The notes under the pieces were generated by a model, which was not told the DNA's origin, made no database searches, and saw only the letters and a list, made by a program, of their open reading frames with translations. Shown here in pieces: positions 25,028 through 31,662 of a DNA stretch of 32,912 nucleotides (the first letter of the stretch is position 1; every line of letters begins with the position of its first letter). Source of the DNA: Candidatus Poribacteria bacterium (GTDB lineage: Bacteria; Poribacteria; WGA-4E; WGA-3G); assembly GCA_022394755.1 (NCBI GenBank), contig JAGFCA010000152.1:1-32912 (forward strand). Reading direction: 5' to 3'. A program made the position numbers and the translations under genes.

Positions 25028-26149
25028 ATGAAAGCAATAGAATTAACCAAGACACTCATCGCCTATGACACCGTAAGTTACAAAACCAACGTCGAGGTGA
25101 TGGATTACCTCACAGAAGTGTTAGAGTCCATAGATTGTGAAGTTGAAAGGGTTGAATATACCGATTCCGAAGGTGTTCTGAAAGTCAATCTAATCGGTAG
25201 AAAAGGACAAAACTCCGGCGAACGAGGACTCGCCCTGCTTGGACACATTGACACTGTTCCTGCCGTCGGTTGGTCAGAGAATCCATTTGAAGCGAGGATC
25301 GTTGATGGTAAAATGTACGGACGCGGAAGTTGCGATATGAAGGGCAGCGTTTCCTGTATGATTGAGGTCGCATCCCGATATTCTTCAGCACAATTAGATG
25401 CACCTCTTTATGTTGTCATAACTGCTGACGAAGAAGTCGGTTATTTTGGCGCACAGGCAGTGGCAGAAAAATCTGAGATGTTCAAGAAATACGGATTTCC
25501 ACAATACGGTGTCGTCGGTGAACCCACAGAGTTGAAAGCTGTATACGCTCATAAAGGGGCAGTTCGTTTTTCTGTTACCGCACACGGACGTGCTGCACAT
25601 AGCAGTACAGGTGAAGGGGATAACGCTACACTAAAATTGATTCCGTTTCTATCAGAAATGCGAGAGATATATAATGAATTAATGAGCGATACACAATACT
25701 ATAATAATGAATTCACGCCACCTTTTACAGACTGGAATATCACTATAAACGACGGTGGATGTACAGCAAATATTACCTCACCTAAAAGTGTATGTACAAT
25801 CAATTACCGACCCATGCCGGGAGATGATACGGAGTTATGGATTAATCGTGCACGAGAATCCGCTGAAAAATACGGGTTAGACTTTGACATGTTTATCAAT
25901 GCCGAACCTGTTCGCATCGAACCAAATGCAGAAATCATACAAGCAGCAGTTGAAATTACAAATGATTCAAAACCACATACCGTCGCCTATGGTACGGATG
26001 CTGCTGTATTTTCTAATCACATGGATACCGTAATCATTGGTCCGGGAAGTATTTTACAAGCACATACTGTTGATGAATGGATGGCATTAGATCAGTTTGA
26101 TCTGGGGAGTGATATTTTTAGTAAGTTTGTTGAGAAATTCTGTCTGTAA
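25028..26149 (+). CDS. M20-family metallopeptidase (ArgE/DapE-type deacylase)
   Basis: Zinc-dependent hydrolase of the ArgE/DapE/carboxypeptidase G2 group, which removes an acyl group from an amino acid or cleaves a dipeptide. Metal ligands and catalytic residues are visible: LLGHIDTVP (His73, Asp75), YGRGSCDMKG (Asp103), ITADEEVGYFG (Glu135, Glu136), VVGEPTEL (Glu165) and QAHTVDEW near the end. The dimerisation/lid segment includes HKGAVRFSVTAHGRAAHSST. At 373 residues it is full length. Acetylornithine deacetylase is the closest functional guess, but no other arginine genes are near. No Shine-Dalgarno sequence precedes the ATG and the promoter sits directly against it, suggesting a leaderless transcript. 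Confidence 0.9.
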   Translation: MKAIELTKTLIAYDTVSYKTNVEVMDYLTEVLESIDCEVERVEYTDSEGVLKVNLIGRKGQNSGERGLALLGHIDTVPAVGWSENPFEARIVDGKMYGRGSCDMKGSVSCMIEVASRYSSAQLDAPLYVVITADEEVGYFGAQAVAEKSEMFKKYGFPQYGVVGEPTELKAVYAHKGAVRFSVTAHGRAAHSSTGEGDNATLKLIPFLSEMREIYNELMSDTQYYNNEFTPPFTDWNITINDGGCTANITSPKSVCTINYRPMPGDDTELWINRARESAEKYGLDFDMFINAEPVRIEPNAEIIQAAVEITNDSKPHTVAYGTDAAVFSNHMDTVIIGPGSILQAHTVDEWMALDQFDLGSDIFSKFVEKFCL

Positions 26150-26177
26150 TATATTAACTGAAAATATAATCTGAAAA

Positions 26178-26621
26178 CTATTCGCCCTTCTCTGGTTGTT
26201 CAAAAAATACAGCATCCGGTTTCACCCATTCTGCCTCTCCATCTGCCCACACCTCACGTTTCCAAATAGGCACAATCTGTTTAAGACGATTCATAGCATA
26301 CTCACACGCCTTAAACCCATCTTTACGATGTGGAGAAGCAACCGCCACTGCAACACTCACTTCACCGATTTCTAATTTTCCTACACGGTGGATCATCGCA
26401 ACACGATCAATACCCCACTTCTCAGCAATTTCTTCTGAAATCTCTGACATCTTCTTTTCTGCCATTGGAGGGTATGCTTCATACTCAAGATATTTTGTCG
26501 CTCTACCACCTGTATTATTACGAACCGTTCCAAAAAATAATACCACTGCACCAGCATCCGGTGTTTCTACCGCATCTCGAACCTCTTCCCCGGTTATAAC
26601 TTCAGAAGTGATCTTAAACAT
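26178..26621 (-). CDS. moaE: Molybdopterin synthase catalytic subunit MoaE
   Basis: Large subunit of molybdopterin synthase, which inserts two sulfurs from MoaD thiocarboxylate into precursor Z. Typical motifs are GAVVLFFGTVRNNTGGR, YLEYEAYPPMAEKKM, MIHRVGKLEIGEVSVAVAVA, SPHRKDGFKACEYAMNRLK and VPIWKREVW with the active-site lysines. At 147 residues it is full length. Its ATG overlaps the end of moaD by 8 bp, so the two are translationally coupled. It converges on the M20 gene with only 28 bp between the stops. Confidence 0.95.
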   Translation of the reverse strand: MFKITSEVITGEEVRDAVETPDAGAVVLFFGTVRNNTGGRATKYLEYEAYPPMAEKKMSEISEEIAEKWGIDRVAMIHRVGKLEIGEVSVAVAVASPHRKDGFKACEYAMNRLKQIVPIWKREVWADGEAEWVKPDAVFFEQPEKGE

Positions 26622-26868
26622 CTGTCCCCCCGGTAACAGGTGGAATCAACGCCACTTCATCATCTTCTGTAAGTTCAGTATCTTCTGTTGCATACTCCCA
26701 ATTAACAGACATTTGCATCACTTCGTAAAATTCAGCAATTTCAGGCCACTCCTCCTCAAGACGTTTTAATATCGTCCTCACAGTAGCACCTTCAGGAAGC
26801 TCCATCACCTCTTCGGATCTATCTAACATCTCATGACATACGGCAAAGTATTTGACTGTAACCTTCAT
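26614..26868 (-). CDS. moaD: Molybdopterin synthase sulfur carrier subunit MoaD
   Basis: Ubiquitin-like sulfur carrier that is adenylated and thiocarboxylated at a C-terminal Gly-Gly and donates sulfur to MoaE. The fold is typical (KVTVKYFAVCHEML, LPEGATVRTILKRL, LTEDDEVALIPPVTGG). Unusually the Gly-Gly is not terminal: three more residues, TDV, follow, encoded across the overlap with the moaE start. Such a protein would need trimming before activation, or the stop lies in an atypical place. AAGGAG lies 7 bases before the ATG. First gene of a moaD-moaE pair; other molybdenum cofactor genes are outside the window. Confidence 0.92.
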   Translation of the reverse strand: MKVTVKYFAVCHEMLDRSEEVMELPEGATVRTILKRLEEEWPEIAEFYEVMQMSVNWEYATEDTELTEDDEVALIPPVTGGTDV

Positions 26869-27105
26869 TCCGACTCCTTCACAGTTCTATTTAAACCACG
26901 ATATTTCTCTGTAGCATTGCATCATGCACACTAAAATCAGTATACCATAACAGTTGAATAGAGTCAACTTTGAGAGAGACAGGTAACACACTGTGGGTGT
27001 AAACTTTTTGTCACCTTACAACACTGTCTTGATTCATAGTCTTCAATTTATGAATTCTGCTCATTGTATGAGGTATCTCCGAACCCTGATTCCTTGTATT
27101 TACGC

Positions 27106-27134
27106 AAGCTCCATAGGAGCGAAATGTGTAGAAA
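27106..27134 (+). repeat. REP-like repeat (GGAGCGAAATGTGTAGA), single copy
   Basis: GCTCCATAGGAGC forms a small palindrome followed by GAAATGTGTAGAAA. The same plan, palindrome plus GAAATGT, occurs at 28791-28862 and 31580-31662. TTTACGCAA just upstream recurs as CTTACGCAA before the second set. Confidence 0.6.
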
Positions 27135-27162
27135 AGAGGAATGAAAAGAAATTATCCCGGGG

Positions 27163-27180
27163 GAACCCTAAATAGGGTTC
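27163..27180 (+). terminator. Short hairpin in the moaD-proA intergenic region
   Basis: GAACCCT (27163-27169) and AGGGTTC (27174-27180) pair around AAAT. The 603-bp region between moaD and proA otherwise contains only a REP-like repeat and a toxin-like gene fragment. The role of the hairpin is unknown; no long U-run follows. Confidence 0.3.
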
Positions 27181-27279
27181 ATACCGTTTCTTTACACACC
27201 CACACACTGTACATTATTTGCTAACTACACTTATTTATGATATAATTAATAGAAGAATATGATCAACATCTGCTATTAA

Positions 27280-27423
27280 ACTGATCCAGTAACGGGATTA
27301 CCCCATATTTATAACCATAATGTTATTGAGGCAGAGGTAGAAGAAATTCTATTGAATCCTGGTGAAGATTGGAAAGGAAGAAAAACGCTCCTAATGTACT
27401 CGGCAAAACACAGGATGAAGTAA
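27280..27423 (+). pseudogene. Remnant of a small BrnT/DUF4258-like toxin-family gene
   Basis: A 47-residue open stretch without a start codon includes HNVIEAEVEEILLNPGEDWK, close to the pattern of small toxin-like proteins (H-x-V-x-x-x-E-V-E-E-x-L ... NPGED). The family's next block (N-x-x-x-x-G-x-T) appears only in another frame, as KNAPNVLGKTQDE, so a frameshift seems to have occurred around 27383. It ends just before the proA ribosome binding site. A decayed gene rather than a functional one. Confidence 0.45.
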
Positions 27424-27471
27424 TTAAAGAACAGAAATAATATCTTACACCCGCAATTGATAAAGGACGTA

Positions 27472-28734
27472 ATGAACGAAAACATTCAGAACATGATTCA
27501 ATCCAAAGCACGAAAAGCAAAATCCGCTATGCGTGTTTTGTCCCGGAGTTCTGCCGACATACGAAATAACACCCTCTTAGTAATGGCTGAAAACATACTT
27601 AAGTCAAAAAAAGAGATTCAAGAAGTCAACCAGACTGATTTACAGAACGGAGAAAAAACAGGACTCGAAAAACCCCTCATGCAACGTCTACTCTTAGACG
27701 ATAAGAAAATTGATCGCATGGCTGACAATCTACGCCAGGTTGCAGCACTACCTGACCCGATCGGTGAAGTCATCAGTATGGGTGAACGACCAAACGGACT
27801 CAAAATCGGAACCGTACGTGTGCCTATCGGTGTTGTCGGTGTGATTTATGAATCCAGACCAGATGTAACTGTTGAGGTATCTGCCCTATGTATCAAATCT
27901 GGAAACGGTGTCATCCTTCGAGGGGGTTCTGAAGCAATCCATTCTAATACGATACTGGCACGTATATTAAGTGATACCGCAGCCAAAGAAGGTGTACCAG
28001 AGGCAATACAATTCGTTGATACCATTGACCGCCAAGCTGTTTATGAACTCATCCGTTTACCCGATTATGTTGATCTTGTTATTCCGCGGGGCAGTAATGA
28101 ATTTGTACAATTTCTGATGAAGGAATCTGATATACCAGTGCTCGGTCATGCAGATGGCATCTGCCATATATATGTGGATGAAGCTGCCGACCTTGATATG
28201 GCAAACAATCTTTGTATGAATGCGAAAGTTGGATATAAAGTTGCTGTATGCAATTCCGTAGAGACTTTATTAATTCACGAAGCGGTGGCTGAAGATTACC
28301 TACCGAAAATATGCAACAACCTACAAAGTGAAGACGTGGAAATACGCGGATGTGAACGCACACAACAAATAGTTACATCAGCAAAACCTGCAACAGAAGA
28401 GGATTGGAAAACAGAATATCTCGATTATATCCTATCAATACGAGTTGTTGATAGTATGGATACTGCAATTGACCATATTGAAATGTACGGATCACATCAC
28501 TCTGATGCAATTATTACAGAAAGTTATTCGGCTTCCGAACGCTTTTTAAAAGAGGTGGATTCTGCTGCAGTTTATGTCAATGCCAGCACTGTTTTCACTG
28601 ATGGATATGAATTTGGTTTAGGGGCTGAAGTGGGAATTAGTACACAAAAACTTCACTCCCGCGGTCCAATGGGATTAGAAGGTTTAACCAGCTATAAGTA
28701 TATTATCTACGGGGATGGTCAGGTACGCGAATAA
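27472..28734 (+). CDS. proA: Glutamate-5-semialdehyde dehydrogenase (gamma-glutamyl phosphate reductase)
   Basis: Reduces gamma-glutamyl phosphate to glutamate-5-semialdehyde with NADPH in proline synthesis. Aldehyde-dehydrogenase fold with ProA signatures: IGVVGVIYESRPDVTVEVSA, ALCIKSGNGVILRGGSEA, DLVIPRGSNEFVQFL, HADGICHIYVDEAAD and the catalytic Cys260 in KVAVCNSVETLLIHE, then GLGAEVGISTQKLHSRGPMG and LTSYKYIIYGDG at the end. I choose the ATG at 27472, with AAAGGA about 5 bases upstream; a TTG at 27457 has none. At 420 residues it is full length. proB and proC are not adjacent. Confidence 0.95.
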   Translation: MNENIQNMIQSKARKAKSAMRVLSRSSADIRNNTLLVMAENILKSKKEIQEVNQTDLQNGEKTGLEKPLMQRLLLDDKKIDRMADNLRQVAALPDPIGEVISMGERPNGLKIGTVRVPIGVVGVIYESRPDVTVEVSALCIKSGNGVILRGGSEAIHSNTILARILSDTAAKEGVPEAIQFVDTIDRQAVYELIRLPDYVDLVIPRGSNEFVQFLMKESDIPVLGHADGICHIYVDEAADLDMANNLCMNAKVGYKVAVCNSVETLLIHEAVAEDYLPKICNNLQSEDVEIRGCERTQQIVTSAKPATEEDWKTEYLDYILSIRVVDSMDTAIDHIEMYGSHHSDAIITESYSASERFLKEVDSAAVYVNASTVFTDGYEFGLGAEVGISTQKLHSRGPMGLEGLTSYKYIIYGDGQVRE

Positions 28735-28790
28735 TCTTCAATTATCTTAGAACTTACGCAATCTATCTAAGTCTTGATAGAAGATTGACA

Positions 28791-28862
28791 ACCTATCGGA
28801 GCGATATGTGTGTAGAAGGCGTTACCCCCTAAACTAAGCCCAGCGGGGCGAAATGTGTATTG
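28791..28862 (+). repeat. Pair of REP-like repeats
   Basis: Two direct copies about 43 bp apart: ACCTATCGGAGCGATATGTG then TGTAGAAGGC, and AAGCCCAGCGGGGCGAAATG then TGTAT. Each has a short GC-rich palindrome followed by GAAATGT or a one-base variant. The paired layout is repeated at 31580-31662. Confidence 0.65.
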
Positions 28863-28885
28863 CAAAATGATCTAAACCATTTTGC
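28862..28885. terminator. Hairpin between convergent proA and lgt
   Basis: GCAAAATG (28862-28869) pairs perfectly with CATTTTGC (28878-28885) around an 8-base loop. It lies between the stop codons of proA and lgt. The stem is short and no U-run follows. Confidence 0.35.
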
Positions 28886-28935
28886 TGAGCACAGTTTCAA
28901 CTATGGTATACCTTGGACATTCATAGCCGATAGAA

Positions 28936-29790
28936 TTATCGTTTGCGTCTACGTTTTTGCTTCGTTTGCTTTTTAGGTGTTGTTTCAGGCTCAGGATCAG
29001 AAGTCTGAACTGCCAATTCAACCCTCGGACGTTTATACATCCACACCATAAAGAAAATTCCAAAACACACCAGAATTATACTTACGACCTGTGCCGATGT
29101 TAACCATGACAAGGAAGATGATTCGGGAAAAACTGAGGGTGTTAACCGCCAAAATTCTGCTATAAATCTCTCCACTCCGACCAACAGAATACTCGCCCCA
29201 AAAATTAAACCTTGATTTGAAGCGTATTTGTCACGTTGAGACCAAAGAACACCGAAACAGATAAATGACATTAGCGTTTCATAAATAGGGGTAGGGTGAA
29301 CAAGTTCTGTGGTTGGGACAGTTCCGTTTGGAAACGACATCGCCCACGGGACATCGGTAGGTGGACCATAATCACCATCACCCGCAAGCAAACATCCAAT
29401 ACGTCCGATACCGTAACCAAGTAAAAGGAGCGGACCAATAGAATCAATTGTTGGTAAGAACGGGTTTGGAGATCTATAAATAAACCAAATTACTGATGCC
29501 GTCCCACCGAATAGACCACCATACCAAACCAAGCCACTCGGCGAGAATAATTCTTCCCACTGAATATTAAAATCAAGTAAGACAAAATATATTTTGGCAC
29601 CGACTATCCCTCCAATTGCACCTACTGCAACCAAGGTTGGGGCAACTTCACCTTGAAGACCTCTTCGATTCAATTCCCGTTGCAACATCAGACTACAAAC
29701 TATAAACGAGGTAGCCAACATTACACCATAACTATGAATCCCTATAGGCATCGAACCAATTGTGCCAAAATTAATTAGCGTCGGATACAT
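28936..29790 (-). CDS. lgt: Prolipoprotein diacylglyceryl transferase
   Basis: Integral inner-membrane enzyme that moves a diacylglyceryl group from phosphatidylglycerol onto the lipobox cysteine of prolipoproteins. Seven hydrophobic segments are visible. Family landmarks are the N-terminal IGIHSYGVMLATSF, the GLVWYGGLFGG segment, the signature GRIGCLLAGDGDYG (Cys where Asn is usual in GRIGN) and HPTPIYETLMS. A charged tail (KKQTKQKRRRKR) ends the protein. The ATG is only 5 bp past the livF stop, with GGGGA provided by the end of livF, so it is coupled to the ABC genes. It would process the lipoprotein encoded at 24444-24881. Confidence 0.93.
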   Translation of the reverse strand: MYPTLINFGTIGSMPIGIHSYGVMLATSFIVCSLMLQRELNRRGLQGEVAPTLVAVGAIGGIVGAKIYFVLLDFNIQWEELFSPSGLVWYGGLFGGTASVIWFIYRSPNPFLPTIDSIGPLLLLGYGIGRIGCLLAGDGDYGPPTDVPWAMSFPNGTVPTTELVHPTPIYETLMSFICFGVLWSQRDKYASNQGLIFGASILLVGVERFIAEFWRLTPSVFPESSSLSWLTSAQVVSIILVCFGIFFMVWMYKRPRVELAVQTSDPEPETTPKKQTKQKRRRKR

Positions 29791-29795
29791 TTAAT

Positions 29796-30503
29796 TTATT
29801 CCCCAAGGTATGCTTGTCGAACTCGCTCGTCCGCTAATAGGTCAGAAGAGGTACCATCAATCGTTATCTCACCCGTTTCCATAACATAACCTCTATCTGT
29901 AACATTCAAGGCAAGTTGGGCATTCTGCTCAACCAGTAGGATAGTTGTACCCTCCTCATTAATTTGCTCTATAATCTCAAAAATCTGTTTAACAATTAGC
30001 GGGGCAAGTCCTAAAGAGGGTTCATCTAAAAGGAGAAGTCTTGGATTAGACATCAACGATCTACCGATCGCCAACATCTGCTGTTCACCACCACTAAGAC
30101 TACCACCTCTCTGTCTTCGACGTTCGGCAAGTACTGGAAAATACCCAAAGATTTTGTCTATATCCGCTTTTACATTTGCTGCATCGTTTCTTATATATGC
30201 CCCAAGTTCAAGGTTTTCAAGAATTGTCATATCAGGGAAAATCAAACGACCTTCAGGCACCTGCGAAATACCGAAAGTAACTCGTTCTTCTGCTGAGGTA
30301 GACGTAATATCCTGTCCTTCAAATTCTATATTCCCTTCTGCAGGTACATTAACTCCTGAAATTGTCATGAGTGTCGTTGATTTACCGGCACCATTTGCAC
30401 CAATCATACACACTTTTTCACCTGCATTAACCTCAAGAGAGATTCCATGTACAGCTCGAATGTTTCCGTAATATGTATGAATATTATTCAGTTTAAGCAT
30501 CAT
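29796..30503 (-). CDS. livF: Branched-chain amino-acid-type ABC transporter ATP-binding protein LivF
   Basis: Second ATPase of a Liv (HAAT) type importer. Walker A GANGAGKST at 35-43, Q-loop region FGISQVPEGRLIFPDMTILE, signature LSGGEQQML at 136-144, Walker B LLLLDEPSLGLAPL at 156-169 and switch His/Gln region LLVEQNAQLAL. The QVPEGR and LFPDMTVxEN-type segment is typical of LivF rather than LivG. At 235 residues it is the usual size. The ATG at 30503 overlaps the livG end by 11 bp, with AGGAG 6 bases upstream. Permeases and binding protein are not encoded in the window, so the substrate cannot be named with certainty. Confidence 0.93.
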   Translation of the reverse strand: MMLKLNNIHTYYGNIRAVHGISLEVNAGEKVCMIGANGAGKSTTLMTISGVNVPAEGNIEFEGQDITSTSAEERVTFGISQVPEGRLIFPDMTILENLELGAYIRNDAANVKADIDKIFGYFPVLAERRRQRGGSLSGGEQQMLAIGRSLMSNPRLLLLDEPSLGLAPLIVKQIFEIIEQINEEGTTILLVEQNAQLALNVTDRGYVMETGEITIDGTSSDLLADERVRQAYLGE

Positions 30504-31275
30504 CAGACGCTCCTAAGTATGCAGCAATTACACGTTCATCATTTTGCACATCAGCAGGTATCCCGGTACTAATTATCTCACCATGATCTAAAACCGATAC
30601 CCAATCAGATATTTTCATGACCAATTTCATATCGTGTTCTATCAGCAGTACAGATATTTCTTGCTGGCGTATAGTATATATCAAATCAATAAGTTCTTGA
30701 GTTTCTTGAGGATTCATACCTGCAGCCGGTTCATCTAAGAGAAGCAGCATCGGTTGCGTGGCTAATGCTCTCGCAATTTCAACACGACGTTGGTCACCGT
30801 AGGAAAGGTTCCCCGCTTTCTGGGCACTAATGTCACCTAACCCAACAAAATTGAGCATTTCCATGCCAGAATCTGTAATTTCCCTTTCCTCTTGTCGTTG
30901 TTTACGAGACCTAAAGACTGAACCGATAAAGGAACTTGAAGTCCGAGGATGTCTGCCAATCTTTACATTGTCTAATACTGTTAATTCGCTAAATAATCTG
31001 ATGTTTTGAAAGGTCCTGGCAATTCCAAGTCCTGTCACCTCATCTGGACGTAAACCCGTTATATATTGATCCGAAAAACGGACTTTTCCAAGTGTCGGTT
31101 TATCTAATCCAGTTACACAATTAAATAGTGTTGTTTTCCCCGCACCGTTTGGACCGATTAAACTGGAAATTTGACCAGAACGGACTTCAAGATTCACTTT
31201 TGATAAGGCTATAACGCCACCATAGTGACGACTTAATTCTTCTGTTTCAAGGATGTTTACAGGTTGTTCTGTCAT
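30493..31275 (-). CDS. livG: Branched-chain amino-acid-type ABC transporter ATP-binding protein LivG
   Basis: First ATPase of the Liv-type importer. Walker A GPNGAGKTTL at 41-50, IARTFQNIRLFSELTVLDNV typical of LivG, signature LSYGDQRRVEIARAL at 157-171, Walker B LLLLDEPAAGMNPQE at 177-191 and VLLIEHDMKLVM with the switch His. At 260 residues it is normal length. GGAGAG precedes the ATG. It is the promoter-proximal gene of livG-livF-lgt. livH, livM and a binding protein normally sit beside it, but the 1.6 kb upstream holds no gene, so the ATPases appear separated from their membrane partners. Confidence 0.93.
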   Translation of the reverse strand: MTEQPVNILETEELSRHYGGVIALSKVNLEVRSGQISSLIGPNGAGKTTLFNCVTGLDKPTLGKVRFSDQYITGLRPDEVTGLGIARTFQNIRLFSELTVLDNVKIGRHPRTSSSFIGSVFRSRKQRQEEREITDSGMEMLNFVGLGDISAQKAGNLSYGDQRRVEIARALATQPMLLLLDEPAAGMNPQETQELIDLIYTIRQQEISVLLIEHDMKLVMKISDWVSVLDHGEIISTGIPADVQNDERVIAAYLGASDDA

Positions 31276-31304
31276 ACTTCTCTCCTACTGTAATCATAAC
31301 CTAT

Positions 31305-31333
31305 AGGATACCTTAAATAGGTATCAGTGTCAA
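31305..31333 (-). promoter_or_regulatory. livGF-lgt promoter with a palindrome between -35 and -10
   Basis: On the minus strand, TTGACA (31328-31333) and TATCCT (31305-31310) are 17 bases apart, giving a short leader of about 20 bases before livG. A 6+6 palindrome, GATACC-N7-GGTATC (31307-31325), fills the spacer and overlaps the -10, as a repressor operator would. The AGGTATCCTA around the -10 is shared exactly with the nadA promoter. Confidence 0.65.
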
Positions 31334-31456
31334 ATGTTATACCGTTTCAACAACAATCTTCTCTCTATTGTAGCATATATTGCCAGTTTATACGGTAACT
31401 CAAGACATATTAAGCATCTGTTCATGGTATAAACGCCTCGAAGTAATAGATTCTGA

Positions 31457-31486
31457 TTTTCAAGCTCACGTTATAAATACGAATCG
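31457..31486 (+). repeat. Dispersed short repeat, copy 3
   Basis: TTTTCAAGCTCACGTTATAAATACGAATCG, sharing the TCAA-CTCACGTTATA core with the copy at 473 and more loosely with 7296. Confidence 0.4.
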
Positions 31487-31579
31487 TCCTTACATATATT
31501 GTAGTTTTGAAGAATTCTGATTTTTCTCAAAGTTTCTCATACAAATCTAAATTGTGGAAAATAATTTGTTATATCTATA

Positions 31580-31662
31580 GTTAGCCCCAGCGTGGAGAAA
31601 TGTTTGTAGAAACTTGAAACTTCACCATAAACCAAGCCCCAGCGGGGTGAAATGTGTATTCC
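31580..31662 (+). repeat. Pair of REP-like repeats
   Basis: Two direct copies about 51 bp apart: AGCCCCAGCGTGGAGAAATG then TTTGTAGAAACT, and AAGCCCCAGCGGGGTGAAAT then GTGTAT. They follow the same two-copy plan as 28791-28862: first copy ending GTAGAA, second preceded by AC(C/T)AAGCCC. Confidence 0.65.

Noticed and set aside
28785..28810. TTGACA before the REP-like pair as a promoter
   Set aside because: No -10 box at 16-18 bases and no downstream gene in that orientation.
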